Notes: generated by a model not told the origin, from the sequence alone. DNA of 64,000 bases from Neolewinella antarctica (GCF_011927835.1 NZ_JAATJH010000004.1:47560-111559); one strand, 5' to 3'. Shown: positions 22,603-32,294, counted from the first letter of the stretch. A program made the numbers and translations.

Positions 22603-25600
22603 CTACACTACCACATAAAAATTGATCAGTTCCAGCCGGTCAACTTTAATCTGGCTGCTGTCGCCAGCCGTCCCTCCAGGATTGGCTAAACTATCCACCA
22701 CGGAACCTTCCATCACCCCCTGAATACTACCAAGCGCCACTTCAAGTAACTTCCGGTACCGCGCCAAGCCCGCTTCGCTATTCACCAATTCCCTTTGCAC
22801 CCGCGACCGCGCCAAATCCTCCTGCGTCGCGCCGAGGCTCAAACTACGCAGCGCATCCAGCGTCCGCTTAGGCTGGCGCGGTGTGAAGAGGAGCGTACCA
22901 TCATCGCGGACGTAAACGAGGTAGTAAGGGTAAAGTGGGTTATTACCGGCACCGTCCATCTCCGGCTCGCGATCGCGTAAGCAGAAAATGGCACCGGAAG
23001 CGAGTTCGGCGTGGTGATTGTGGAGCACGGCAAAATGACCGGGGATGACCATGTCGAGCAGTTCCCGCTCCGTAGGCGTGAGGTGGTCGAGGTCGACTTT
23101 GAAATCGTTGAAGGTCAGGTCGGTGATGCTGATTCCGCCCTGAAGGTCTTCCAGATCGACGACCCGGTCTTTCAGCTGCTTCAGCTGGCGGGTGCGGTAG
23201 TCTAACTCCCCTTCGAGTTGGTCGGTTTCGATGACGTTTTCGTCGCCCGTCGCGCTGATGTCGAGGATGACCATGCGGCCTTTGACGCGGTTGATCAGAT
23301 TGATGTAAGCCTCCAGCTCCATGTTGGGCCAGAAGTTGACTAATTGAATTTTGGCGTTGGTGGATCCAATGCGGTCGATCCGGCCGAAGCGCTGGACGAT
23401 GCGGACGGGGTTCCAGTGGATGTCGTAGTTGACGAGGTAGTCACAATCTTGCAAATTCTGGCCTTCCGATATACAATCGGTGCCGATCAACAAATCAATC
23501 TCTTCGGTGATCGCTTCCGTAAAGCGACCACGACCTTTTGACTTGGGGGAGAAGTTGATGATGATGTCGTTAAACTTACTATCGCTGCCGGGTAGATTGG
23601 TCTTGTTGCGGCCGGAGCCACCCGTTACCAGTCCACTAAACAAACCAAACTCCTCCCGCACCCAAGTAGCCAGATTAGCATAGAGGTAGTCGGCGGTATC
23701 GGCAAAGGCAGTGAAAATGAGGACTTTTTTATTTCCCTCATTGATTGGCTCCGCCAACTTTTTGCGAATTGCCGTTTTGAGTTGGAATAATTTAGCATCG
23801 CGATCCGGCCTCACGTGCCGGGCCATTTTCAGGATTGAGGCGATGGATTCACGATCACGCTGTAGTTCATCTTTGTATTTGATGAGGTCTAAATCCTGGA
23901 TTAAAACTTTGACCTTCTCGCCAATCACCTGATCCGGACCGAGATCGTCTTCCGCAAAATCATCCGTTATCGATCCCTCGATAATGAGGTCGCCTTGGTT
24001 ATTTTGCCAGTATTCTACTTTACTAATTAAGCCGTCGATACCATTAAGAATTCGTTCCATCGTAATTCGAAAACTGGCAATGCTGCTTTCCAGGCGTTTG
24101 AGGAAGTTGACGCGCATCAGGTTAATGAGGCTTTCCTCCCGGCTTTCCTGGCTGAATACCGAGCCGGTGGTCGTTTCCCGATCATAGCGTGCTTCGTATT
24201 CCGCCTTCTTTTCGGGGCGGATGTACTTCATGGGTTGGTAATTGGCCAGGTTGAGTTTGAGAAGTTGGGTGTTGATTGTGCCAATGTCCGGAAATTCATT
24301 GGAGGCATCGATATCCGCATACTCGTTTTGTGGCCTTAGCTTTTCGGGGAAGGTGCCGATATCTTTGGTGTCGTAGTATTTTTCGATATGCTTGCGGGAG
24401 CGGGCAATGGTTAACAGGTCAAGAATCTTAAAGTACCGTCCATCCAGCGCTTCAATGAGCTGGTCGCGGTCCTTTGTAGGGCCTTCTAGCCAGGCATTGA
24501 ATTGCTTCTGCGCCTGCCTCATAACTTCGTTGATGCTGTGGATGCCAGTCTTTTGGAGGCCATGGTCGTCGTCTTCGGTAATGAAATAAACCTGGTTCCG
24601 TAGATCGCGTAGTTTGTTGTTGACGGGTGTTGCGCTCAACATCAACACCTTCGTTTTTACGCCCTTCTGCAGCACGTCCTCCATCAGTCTTTCGTAGCGC
24701 GTCTTATATTTTTTGCTCGGTACGTTGTTGCGGAAATTGTGGCTTTCGTCAATGACGATCAGATCGAAGTTCTCCCAATTAAAGTTCTCCAGGTCTACGC
24801 CATTGCTTTCGCCCATTTCCCGGCTTAGATCGGTATGGAACAAAAGGTCGTAGTTGTACCGGTCTTTTATTAAGATATTTCTCCGGTCGTTGTTGCGGTA
24901 GACGGCCCAGTTTTCAAACAGGCGCTTCGGGCAGAGGACGAGTATGCGGAAATTTCGGTCCTGGTAATACTTCATAACACCGAGAGCCTCGAAGGTTTTG
25001 CCAAGTCCTACACTATCGGCGATGATGCAGCCGCCATATTTTTCAATTTTGTCAATGGCACCGAGAACGGCATCTTTTTGAAAGTTGTAGAGCAGGCCCC
25101 AGATGTTGGAATCGAAGAATCCACTGCGAGCAATCTTTTCGCGGTCTTCGAGGCGACTGTAGTCTTCGAAGAGGTGGCTGAGGGTGTAGTGGTATTGGTC
25201 GCGCGGTGTTGCGAGTTCACCGCCGCGCTCGATCTTGTAAGCTAATGCTTCGGTGATTGGTGTTGCTTCGTGCCAGGTGTTGTCGAAGGCTTGTTGCAGA
25301 TGGGTACTGGTCTCCACTGATTGAGGTAAGATCAACGTTAACTGCTTTGCAGCCTGTACGCCTAATAACTGTAGGTCAAAGTCGGGGACGGTGTAGATAA
25401 AGGTGGCTGTGCGCTCTCCGGTTTTTATGATGATTACATTTGTGCCGCAGAAGCCTTGTTTGAGGATGGTCCGTTTTAGGAAAGTGTTACTCAGTTGCGT
25501 GCTAACGGCATTGATATCTAACCGCGTGCGCGCTTGGTGGTCGCTTGGGTGTTGGGTTATGCCGCGAAATTCTTTGGTAGGTTTGCTGACTAGTAGGCGT

Positions 25601-25743
25601 AGTTCTTTGAAGAAGGGCAGGTCCGCCAGTAGGTAATTGATGGCGTATAGGGAAGGGGTTCCGCACTGGATGGAAATACTGGACTCAGGGTTAGTTAATT
25701 TCCTTAGGGTATCGTGTAGGTAAGTGGTTTGGTTGTTGATCAT
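22603..25743 (-). CDS. SNF2-like superfamily 2 helicase of the type III locus
   Basis: A 1046-residue ATPase. After an N-terminal region of ~230 residues comes ADSVGLGKTFEAL (Walker A), VLCPKRLFENW (motif Ia), IVIDESHNFRN (DESH box), MLSATPVNN (motif III), LIFTAFADTADYL, GTDCISEGQNLQDCDYLVNYD and RIVQRFGRIDRIGS (motif VI). The QNLQ/YDIHWNP pattern is typical of RapA/SNF2 proteins. The C-terminal ~250 residues have no match I know. It is the first gene of the minus-strand locus and probably couples DNA translocation to the Mod-Res pair; that role is inference. Confidence 0.88.
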   Translation of the reverse strand: MINNQTTYLHDTLRKLTNPESSISIQCGTPSLYAINYLLADLPFFKELRLLVSKPTKEFRGITQHPSDHQARTRLDINAVSTQLSNTFLKRTILKQGFCGTNVIIIKTGERTATFIYTVPDFDLQLLGVQAAKQLTLILPQSVETSTHLQQAFDNTWHEATPITEALAYKIERGGELATPRDQYHYTLSHLFEDYSRLEDREKIARSGFFDSNIWGLLYNFQKDAVLGAIDKIEKYGGCIIADSVGLGKTFEALGVMKYYQDRNFRILVLCPKRLFENWAVYRNNDRRNILIKDRYNYDLLFHTDLSREMGESNGVDLENFNWENFDLIVIDESHNFRNNVPSKKYKTRYERLMEDVLQKGVKTKVLMLSATPVNNKLRDLRNQVYFITEDDDHGLQKTGIHSINEVMRQAQKQFNAWLEGPTKDRDQLIEALDGRYFKILDLLTIARSRKHIEKYYDTKDIGTFPEKLRPQNEYADIDASNEFPDIGTINTQLLKLNLANYQPMKYIRPEKKAEYEARYDRETTTGSVFSQESREESLINLMRVNFLKRLESSIASFRITMERILNGIDGLISKVEYWQNNQGDLIIEGSITDDFAEDDLGPDQVIGEKVKVLIQDLDLIKYKDELQRDRESIASILKMARHVRPDRDAKLFQLKTAIRKKLAEPINEGNKKVLIFTAFADTADYLYANLATWVREEFGLFSGLVTGGSGRNKTNLPGSDSKFNDIIINFSPKSKGRGRFTEAITEEIDLLIGTDCISEGQNLQDCDYLVNYDIHWNPVRIVQRFGRIDRIGSTNAKIQLVNFWPNMELEAYINLINRVKGRMVILDISATGDENVIETDQLEGELDYRTRQLKQLKDRVVDLEDLQGGISITDLTFNDFKVDLDHLTPTERELLDMVIPGHFAVLHNHHAELASGAIFCLRDREPEMDGAGNNPLYPYYLVYVRDDGTLLFTPRQPKRTLDALRSLSLGATQEDLARSRVQRELVNSEAGLARYRKLLEVALGSIQGVMEGSVVDSLANPGGTAGDSSQIKVDRLELINFYVVV
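22796..22813 (-). repeat. dispersed GCGCGGNCGCGGGTGC motif inside helicase gene
   Basis: A full copy near the 3' end of the SNF2-like gene, encoding part of LARSRVQREL. Read along that gene it is GGCGCGGTCGCGGGTGCA, the end-side orientation. Confidence 0.55.
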
Positions 25744-26448
25744 TGCTTAGGGGTAGACGGCGACCGTAGGTAGTTGAATTAGACAGGTGAGTAGTGAGTA
25801 TGGCGGGATTCAAGTAATGACCATGAGCACCAGAAATATTACTAGGTTGTAAAGTATACTGCTAAAGTGTAATTACGAAAGCCCCGAAGTTAGCCAAACT
25901 TCAGCTATCGGTAGTGGAACTCGTTGCGTGTGAGCCTTTCATCAATTTTCTTCTCAGGATACTATCAAGGGTAAGCGAAACGGCTACCAAAATGGAATGA
26001 ATACTGATCTCTTATAATCATCTCACCAAATAACGAAAATTCACAACGAGTACTGCTAATTTGTTTTACAGGTAAAATTTATGAATAATTATTGCTATTT
26101 GCTCGTTATTTTTTTTGCGCAAAAAAGCTCTAGTACTAAAGTATACTTATTAGCACGAGACTAATGACAATCAACTACTTGACACGTAAAGTTCACAAAT
26201 GAAATCTTGGCTGCAACCCCGCCCCTTTACCCCCGGCGAGTGCCTGTCCAAAAAGCTTTTCTCCAAAACTAGACTAATTTTAACACCTGTTAATCTAAAA
26301 ACCGATGAAACCACCAAAACCTGAAAATCCTGATACCCATTAATGCAAATACCATCAAGCCGAGCAATCACCTTAAATCCTAAATCCGAAAATAATCCCT
26401 TTGAGCTAAGGGAATATTTCCCCCATTCACGTCAATACCTTAAACTCA
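25744..26448. other. 705-bp intergenic region, no gene seen
   Basis: AT-rich spacer between the divergent helicase and LuxR-type genes. I find no convincing coding frame, promoter box or large repeat in it. It probably holds both promoters and marks the right edge of the accessory region. Confidence 0.5.
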
Positions 26449-27489
26449 GTGCGCACCCCCCTACTAATAATTTTACTCCACCTAACCCCACCCCTAACCG
26501 CCCAACCCAACCCCACAGTGCTACAGGGGCAAGCCCCGGCAGCATTCAACGCCAAAACCGTCTACCTAGACATAATCGACCGCCACAACCACTTCCAACT
26601 AATCAGCGATCAACAAATCCTCACCCAAGCAGACATCGACAGCACCGGCCACTACCAAATCGTAAACACGAGCCTACCACGGGGGCGGGGTTTCTATCGC
26701 CTACGCTTCGTCGACCCCGCCGAGCACCCGCCGGTTAGCATGAACTTCCGCCAGCGGCACTACATCCATTTCCTCGCCGCGCCCGGTGACACGATTAATT
26801 TTAAGGGATTATCCGTCGTGACCGACCGGGGTGTCAACGCCGACATCAACCAAGTCGCCGCCGAGTTGGATGCCCTCAACCAGGAAGAGCGCGCCGCAGA
26901 ATCCGACCGCCTCGTCGCGCTCATCGACGGCAAGCGGATCGAGAAGCTAAGCGGCTCACTGGAGCGCGCGAGCCCGGCGCTCCAAACCTTTCTGCTCGGC
27001 CACTGGCCCTACCGGATTACCCCCGGCCCCGAACGCCTGGAACGGACGCTTGACGCCCTCACCGACACCGATTTACGGAGTGTTTATTCGGACGGGCTAC
27101 GGAGCGACCTCGACGCGGCCCGCGCGGCGGCGTACCGCACGGAGAACGGCTGGTTGCGCTGGCTGAGCGGTGGTTTGTTGGCGCTGTCGCTGGTGCTGGG
27201 CGGATTACTGTGGAGCAAGGGTAGGGGGCGACCATCAAAGGTTCCCGAAGCCTCAATAACTCCGCCCCCCGCCGCCGTGCCGGAGCCGCCCGTAGAACTC
27301 TCCGCCCGCGAAGAAGAAGTCCTCCGACTAATCGTAGCCGGCCACCGCAATAAGGAAATCGCCTCCACGCTGTTCATCTCGGAAGCGACGGTGAAGGGCC
27401 ACATCAATAACATCTACCGCAAAGCTGGCTTAAGCAGCCGCAAAGCCGCCAAACACTGGGGAAAACAGTGGTTGGGGGAGGGGGCGTAA
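26449..27489 (+). CDS. membrane-tethered LuxR-type HTH regulator
   Basis: A 346-residue protein started at GTG (26449). A signal peptide ([15 protein letters not shown]) is followed by ~215 residues predicted outside the cytoplasm: a beta-rich part ([15 protein letters not shown]) and a helical part. One membrane segment (~236-256, [17 protein letters not shown]) leads to a basic, proline-rich linker and a C-terminal LuxR/GerE helix-turn-helix: [20 protein letters not shown] and [15 protein letters not shown]. So an outside sensor appears directly joined to a cytoplasmic DNA-binding domain. The next gene encodes a secreted protein 101 bases downstream and may be in the same unit or be its target. 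Confidence 0.8.
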   Translation: MRTPLLIILLHLTPPLTAQPNPTVLQGQAPAAFNAKTVYLDIIDRHNHFQLISDQQILTQADIDSTGHYQIVNTSLPRGRGFYRLRFVDPAEHPPVSMNFRQRHYIHFLAAPGDTINFKGLSVVTDRGVNADINQVAAELDALNQEERAAESDRLVALIDGKRIEKLSGSLERASPALQTFLLGHWPYRITPGPERLERTLDALTDTDLRSVYSDGLRSDLDAARAAAYRTENGWLRWLSGGLLALSLVLGGLLWSKGRGRPSKVPEASITPPPAAVPEPPVELSAREEEVLRLIVAGHRNKEIASTLFISEATVKGHINNIYRKAGLSSRKAAKHWGKQWLGEGA

Positions 27490-27590
27490 TATTAAACCCA
27501 CCCCGGTCCGGACCTTTTTCGGACCCACCTATTTAGCCAACTAGCCTAGTCGAGGTCGGAAGTTTGTGGCCACACCAAATCAACTAACCT

Positions 27591-28352
27591 GTGAGGTATT
27601 TACCCTTCCCCCTGCTCTTCCTGATATTACATTGCACCAGCGTCCGCGCCCAAAACACCGCCCTTGAAACAACCGAAACCCTCCGCGCCCAACACCTCCG
27701 CTACGTAGCGGACAGCACGACCTGGGACCGCAAAATGCTCGCCGACGACCTGGAAGCCATCTCCTTCTACGACGACGTGGGGCCGATGACCGCGGGCATC
27801 TTTCCCGTACCCGACTACGACTTGCTCAGCGAGGGGAAATTCGATGGCGTGTTCAGTGGCGGCAACACCTACCGGCCAATTGAGATAAATGGGAAATCGA
27901 TCGTCTACCAGACCTTCGGCGCGGGCGCTAACCCCCACCAACTTCCGTATCTGGATGGCGCTAACAACCAAGTTTTCTTCACGCTCATCACCGTAACGGA
28001 CACCATCGATGCCGAAGATTACACGACGGTAACTAGCCTCATTTCTTCCCGCAACCATCCGGACATCACCGGCGAAGGAATCATCAAAAACAAACTCAAC
28101 CAAGTAGAATTCATCACCTTCTGGACGGCGGAAAACGACCGCTTCGCGCTCGTCAACCTGCGACTGTTCGACCTGTCGCACGGCCACATCATCGTGGTGG
28201 CTCCGCTCAAAGACGGTACCTTCCGGTCGCTACAAATCAACGAGCCACCGCGGGGCAAAGACGCGACCGACCAGCTCATTAAGGAAGATGTTTTACGCCG
28301 GCCGGCCGTAATTGAGTTTTTGACTGGTCCGCAGGTTATTGGTGGACGGTAG
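27591..28352 (+). CDS. secreted protein of unknown function
   Basis: A 253-residue protein with GTG start (27591) and a signal peptide (LPFPLLFLILHCTSVRAQ). The mature part has no motif I recognise; it contains paired beta-rich blocks (IVYQTFGAGANPHQLPYLDG, VEFITFWTAENDRFALVNLR). The codons for the end of the signal peptide coincide with a copy of the dispersed GCACC-GCG motif (27633-27651), suggesting that the repeat has been absorbed into coding sequence. No homologue is claimed. Confidence 0.7.
   Translation: MRYLPFPLLFLILHCTSVRAQNTALETTETLRAQHLRYVADSTTWDRKMLADDLEAISFYDDVGPMTAGIFPVPDYDLLSEGKFDGVFSGGNTYRPIEINGKSIVYQTFGAGANPHQLPYLDGANNQVFFTLITVTDTIDAEDYTTVTSLISSRNHPDITGEGIIKNKLNQVEFITFWTAENDRFALVNLRLFDLSHGHIIVVAPLKDGTFRSLQINEPPRGKDATDQLIKEDVLRRPAVIEFLTGPQVIGGR
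27633..27651 (-). repeat. dispersed GCGCGGNCGCGGGTGC motif inside a signal-peptide region
   Basis: TGCACCAGCGTCCGCGCCC, 42 bases into the secreted-protein gene, in the start-side orientation. It encodes part of HCTSVRAQ. Confidence 0.5.
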
Positions 28353-28427
28353 GGATGATCAGCTCTACTACTTCAGGGCCGCCGCTATCTCCCGCTTTCT
28401 TCCGGGCGTAGGGTAGCGTCCATGACA

Positions 28428-28727
28428 TCATTCCGGAAGCTTTTTATCGAACAGGCGCTCGATCTTTTTTAAATCCGTCGGTGCGTCGAGCACACCTTCA
28501 AAATCCGTTAATCGGCCCAGAATCAGGCTGATTTTCAATAAAGATTCAAACGCGATGTGCCCCGTCTGCTCGAAGCGGCGGAGGCTCCCCAGCGAAACGC
28601 CGGATCGTTCGGCTAACTCGGCTTGGGAGTACTTTCGTTGCTTACGCAAAATTTTTACTTTTGTGGCGGTTTCGGAGAGGACGTCCGCCGGAAGCTTCTG
28701 AACACTGTATTTTGATCTACTATTCAT
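28428..28727 (-). CDS. XRE-family helix-turn-helix regulator
   Basis: A 99-residue HipB-like repressor. The helix-turn-helix is KILRKQRKYSQAELAERSGV followed by SLGSLRRFEQTGHIAFESLL, residues ~27-68. Such proteins normally pair with a HipA kinase or other toxin downstream; here only 75 bases follow before the previous gene's end, with a 31-codon frame overlapping the stop, so no partner is present. It may be a solitary repressor or the remnant of a toxin-antitoxin pair. Repeated operator-like sequences flank its promoter. Confidence 0.85.
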   Translation of the reverse strand: MNSRSKYSVQKLPADVLSETATKVKILRKQRKYSQAELAERSGVSLGSLRRFEQTGHIAFESLLKISLILGRLTDFEGVLDAPTDLKKIERLFDKKLPE

Positions 28728-28730
28728 ATT

Positions 28731-28780
28731 TTAGTAATAACGCGGAACACAAAGCTAAGTTACTCAAATATTAGTAATAA
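28731..28780 (-). promoter_or_regulatory. XRE gene promoter with paired operator-like repeats
   Basis: The minus strand carries TAGCTTTG (28757-28750), a full -7 match, 23 bases before the start codon. TTAGTAATAA occurs at 28731-28740 and again at 28771-28780, exactly 40 bases apart and on either side of the -7 box. TTACT/AGTAA also forms an inverted repeat around 28759-28776. This fits autoregulation by the XRE protein. Confidence 0.55.
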
Positions 28781-28857
28781 GCATTCTTGTCTCGTACGTA
28801 GATATATCTTTTGTCTTCGGGTCACCACGGAGTGATTCATAACCCGTATTTTAAATT

Positions 28858-29376
28858 ATGCAAAAACACCTGATAGAAATAAAAGCGCGTACCACCCGCA
28901 CCGCCCAACAACGCACCCTTCTTCAAACCAAAAAAGCCGAGTTCCGCGGTACCGACCACCAAGTGGACCACTATTTCAACGTACCCGACGGTCGCCTGAA
29001 ACTCCGCAGCGGGAACATCGAACACAGCCTGATTTTCTACCAGCGGGGCGATCAGGTCGGCCCGAAGGATAGCACGGTTTCCCTTACGAAAATCCCCACT
29101 CGCGCGCTGGTGGACGAGCTAGCCATTACGTTGGATAAAGCCCTAGGTACCTGGATTACCGTCGATAAACAGCGCGAGATTTACTTCATCGGCAATGTCA
29201 AATTTCACTTGGACACGGTCGTCGGGCTCGGTGAATTCATTGAGATTGAAGCCATCGGAGATTCGGCCGATCAGCGGGAGGCGTTGCTGACGCAGTGTGA
29301 GGGATACATGCGGTATTTAGGCGTCGTCCACGCGGATTTGGTGGAAAGTAGTTATAGTGATTTGCTGTCTCGGTAG
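28858..29376 (+). CDS. CYTH-domain (class IV adenylate cyclase-like) protein
   Basis: A 172-residue protein with the CYTH signature: a short N-terminal EIKAR (consensus ExExK), DHYFNVPDGRLKLR, LIFYQRGD and, in the C-terminal half, LGEFIEIEAIG. CYTH enzymes bind triphosphates with metal ions in a beta tunnel; members include CyaB-type cyclases and thiamine or inorganic triphosphatases. The exact substrate cannot be told here. It is convergent with truA, only 20 bases apart, and shows TATCTTTTG near 28806, one base longer than the -7 consensus. Confidence 0.82.
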   Translation: MQKHLIEIKARTTRTAQQRTLLQTKKAEFRGTDHQVDHYFNVPDGRLKLRSGNIEHSLIFYQRGDQVGPKDSTVSLTKIPTRALVDELAITLDKALGTWITVDKQREIYFIGNVKFHLDTVVGLGEFIEIEAIGDSADQREALLTQCEGYMRYLGVVHADLVESSYSDLLSR

Positions 29377-29396
29377 TACTAAAGTAGCGCCCTGCT

Positions 29397-30197
29397 TCAG
29401 ACAATCTCTCGCCACGGCCCCGAATGAATAGCGGGTAATTCTGCTTCCCGGTTCGCGTATTCGTAGCGGACGCCAGTCAGGAAAAGGCCCGGTGCCGGAG
29501 CCTGTTTTATTACCCCGTCCCGCTCACCGGTTTCCAGTTTTTCCAGCACTTCCTGCGTCGTTTGCAGGCCGAGACCTACGTCGATCACTTCCCGGGCCAA
29601 AATGCGGATCATGCCCCGCAGGAAGCGGTTTGCGACGAAGCGTATTCGGTAGGTCGTGCCGTTTTCGTTCGCGTAAAGCCGGGCCTCGGTGATCGTGCAG
29701 CGGGTGGTATTGTGCTGGTCGGGCGATTTGCAGAAGGCATAGAAATCGTGCTCGCCGACTAATTGATTTAATATTTGTTGCGTGGTCGCCGGTGCAAAGT
29801 TAGTCAGGGGGAGCAGGGAGCTGTACCGTTCTAGAAGCGCGTTGCGGGTGCCGTGGAAGATGTAATCGTACGTCCGCTCGAAAGCATCATACCGGGCGTG
29901 GGCATTTTCTTGGACGGCGAAGTAATCGTGTACCGAAATCCCCCTTGGTAGTTGCTTATTGAGGATGAATAGGTAATTATCCGGCGGGGCGGTTTCCAGG
30001 TTGAAGTGACCGTAGTACTGGGTCGCGTGGACGCCGGCGTCCGTCCGCCCACAGCCGTTGAATCTTACCGGGGTTTTGTGGATTTGGCTCAGCGTTTTCT
30101 CGATGGCGGCCTGGACCGTCGGTACCCCGCCGGGTTGCCATTGGTAGCCTCGGTAGTTGGTGCCGTCGTAGGCTATGCGTAGGAAGTAGTCGGGCAT
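29397..30197 (-). CDS. truA: tRNA pseudouridine(38-40) synthase TruA
   Basis: A 266-residue enzyme that isomerises uridines 38-40 in the anticodon arm of tRNAs. The catalytic motif is CGRTDAGVHA with the nucleophilic Asp near residue 53. YFLRIAYDGTNYRGYQWQ at the N-terminus, FYAFCK and NRFLRGMIRILAREVIDVG later are all typical. Length is normal. A partial copy of the dispersed GCG motif (about 29780-29796) lies within it. Confidence 0.96.
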   Translation of the reverse strand: MPDYFLRIAYDGTNYRGYQWQPGGVPTVQAAIEKTLSQIHKTPVRFNGCGRTDAGVHATQYYGHFNLETAPPDNYLFILNKQLPRGISVHDYFAVQENAHARYDAFERTYDYIFHGTRNALLERYSSLLPLTNFAPATTQQILNQLVGEHDFYAFCKSPDQHNTTRCTITEARLYANENGTTYRIRFVANRFLRGMIRILAREVIDVGLGLQTTQEVLEKLETGERDGVIKQAPAPGLFLTGVRYEYANREAELPAIHSGPWREIV

Positions 30198-30303
30198 GGT
30201 TTGTGAAGGTAGGCTTTGGTGGGGGTTGATTCAGGTTGAGTTTTGGCAGGGCGTTGTTGTGACGACTTAGTCGGGATCAGGGGCATATATGAAGAGTAGG
30301 GAT

Positions 30304-30675
30304 TTGCTCTTCCTAACATAACCCTCTCCCCCGACCCCTTGCACTTCGTGGCTGCTTCGCGGTAGCTGCGCTGCTTCCTATGGAGGTCCGGAAGAGGAGA
30401 GGGGAGAAACAATAGGCTTCGAAGTGTGAGAAATATAACATAAGTAGTTGGACAATATTATTATAACATTTTGACGAGCGTAGCGAGCTGCCTCGTCTCC
30501 CCTCTACCTTCGGAGAGGGGCCGGGGGAGAGGGTTACAAGATGTACGTTTAATATTGTCCGAGTACATAGAGCTTATACGATTATTAAGTAAAAGTGCAT
30601 CAGTAATTCTGTACTCACAACGTACTATAACGTCCCCCTCTCCTCTTCGGAGAGGGGCCGGGGGAGAGGGCTCCT
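30304..30675. repeat. palindromic CTCTCC/GGAGAG intergenic element, first site
   Basis: Three related segments fill this gene-free 692-bp spacer: near 30309-30410 (CCCTCTCCCCCGACCCCTT to GAGAGGGGAGA), 30495-30536 (TCTCCCCTCT, then GAGAGGGGCCGGGGGAGAGG) and 30632-30672. The first is inverted relative to the others. A block GTGTGAGAAATAT lies 16 bases after GAGAGGGGAGA, as at the second site near 54.6 kb. No transposase is present; the arrangement is MITE-like. Confidence 0.65.
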
Positions 30676-30742
30676 AACGCGATCGGTTCAAACTATTCAC
30701 ATATATATCCTACTTGCGCTTCAAAAACTTCCCCGGCACTTC

Positions 30743-30766
30743 CGATCCCGATAGCTATCGGGATCG
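30743..30766. repeat. perfect 24-bp palindrome with core TCCCGATAGCTATCGGGA
   Basis: A perfect self-complementary sequence about 120 bases before the FAD-oxidoreductase gene. The same 18-bp core is at 42699-42716 and a variant is at 16213-16230. Confidence 0.8.
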
Positions 30767-30889
30767 GGATCGGGACCGCGCAAAAAAAACGATATGTCCA
30801 AAAACTACAAAACAACCTGTCCTGCGCACACATATACCCCCGGTATCGTAGTTTGCGACGATGCTATCATTTAACTACAATTCCACCCC

Positions 30890-32269
30890 ATGCACGTAGC
30901 CATCATCGGAAACGGAATCGCCGGCGTCACCGCCGCCCGCTATCTGCGCAAGCTGGACAGCGCCGTCCGCATCACGATCATCTCCGCCGAAACGGACTTT
31001 TTCTTCTCCCGCACCGCCCTCATGTACGTCTACATGGGCCACCAACGGATGGAAGACCTGATGCCCTACGAACCTTATTTCTGGGAAAAGAACCGCATCG
31101 ACCTGAAACGCGCCTACGTCGAACGCGTCCTGACCGGCGAGAAGAAACTGCAACTCGGCGACGGGACGACAATGGCCTACGACAAGCTTATCCTCGCCAC
31201 CGGCTCTACCTGGAATAAATTTGGCTGGCCCGGCGAGGACCTCGAACGCGTCCGTGGCATGGTCTCCGCCCAGGACCTCGAATACCTCGAAGACCACACC
31301 GACAAGATCCAACAAGCCGTCGTCGTCGGCGGCGGACTGATCGGCATCGAACTGGCCGAGATGCTGCACAGCCGGCAAATCCCGGTGAAACTGCTCGTCC
31401 GGGAAGATTCCTACTGGTCGAACGCGCTGCCGCCAGAGGAGAGCCGGATGGTCAGCCGCCACATCAAAAGCCACCACATCGACCTGCGCCACAACACCGA
31501 GCTCGACGAAATTATCGACGACGGCAGCGGCGCGGCCGGTAGTATCCGCACGAAAGATGGCGAAACGATCGAAGCCCAATTCGTCGGCCTTACCGCCGGC
31601 GTCCACCCAAATATCAATTTCCTCCGCGACGCTGAAGGGCTCGAACTTGGTAAGGGCATCAAAGTGAATACCTACCTCCAAACTTCCGTCCCGGACGTCT
31701 ACGCCATCGGTGATTGCGCCGAACTTCGGGAGCCGAGGAAAGACCGCCGGGCTATCGAAGCCATTTGGTACACCGGCCAGATGATGGGCGAAACGGTGGC
31801 TTATAATGTTCTCGGGAGAAAGGCGGAATACGATCCCGGTGTCTGGTTCAACTCGGCTAAATTTATCGACATCGAATATCAGGTTTATGGCGAAGTCCCG
31901 GCGCACGGCCGTGATGGTTTGTCGAGTCTCTACTGGGAACACAGGGATGGTGAAAAGGCCGTTCGGATCAACTACGAAGCCAGCACCGGCCAGATCCGGG
32001 GCTTCAACCTGATGGGCATCCGATACCGCCACGAAGTTTGCGAAAAATGGATCTTGGACGGAAAACACGTCGAAGAAGTCCTGCAAGAACTCGGCATGGC
32101 CAACTTCGATCCGGAGTTCTACGAGCAGTACGAGCACGCGGTCGTCGCTCTCTACAACCAACAAACCGGCAAAAACCTCACCCTGAAAAAGAAGCGTGGC
32201 CTGAATGCGGCACTCCGCTACTTGGGCTTTGGTAAAAAAGCCTCCCGTGCCTTCGTAAAGGCCGAGTAA
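30890..32269 (+). CDS. FAD/NAD(P)-dependent oxidoreductase
   Basis: A 459-residue flavoprotein of the pyridine-nucleotide-disulphide oxidoreductase group. FAD-binding IIGNGIAGVTAARYL is at the N-terminus, the NAD(P) site VVVGGGLIGIELAEML near 145, and the second FAD motif VYAIGDCAE near 275. No CxxxxC redox disulphide is seen, so it resembles NADH dehydrogenase or ferredoxin/rubredoxin reductase types. An unusual ~100-residue C-terminal extension ends basic. The next gene, 56 bases on, is an iron-sulphur membrane protein, so the two may pass electrons between NAD(P)H and a membrane partner. Confidence 0.88.
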   Translation: MHVAIIGNGIAGVTAARYLRKLDSAVRITIISAETDFFFSRTALMYVYMGHQRMEDLMPYEPYFWEKNRIDLKRAYVERVLTGEKKLQLGDGTTMAYDKLILATGSTWNKFGWPGEDLERVRGMVSAQDLEYLEDHTDKIQQAVVVGGGLIGIELAEMLHSRQIPVKLLVREDSYWSNALPPEESRMVSRHIKSHHIDLRHNTELDEIIDDGSGAAGSIRTKDGETIEAQFVGLTAGVHPNINFLRDAEGLELGKGIKVNTYLQTSVPDVYAIGDCAELREPRKDRRAIEAIWYTGQMMGETVAYNVLGRKAEYDPGVWFNSAKFIDIEYQVYGEVPAHGRDGLSSLYWEHRDGEKAVRINYEASTGQIRGFNLMGIRYRHEVCEKWILDGKHVEEVLQELGMANFDPEFYEQYEHAVVALYNQQTGKNLTLKKKRGLNAALRYLGFGKKASRAFVKAE

Positions 32270-32294
32270 ACCCTGCTTTTCTGCTAACCTACAC

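Noticed and set aside
26171..26371. 66-codon minus-strand frame in the 25.7-26.4 kb spacer
   Set aside because: No composition, promoter or motif support; random open frame in AT-rich DNA.
28353..28427. Possible HipA-like toxin after the XRE gene
   Set aside because: Only a 31-codon frame overlaps the XRE stop; far too short for HipA and with no family motif.
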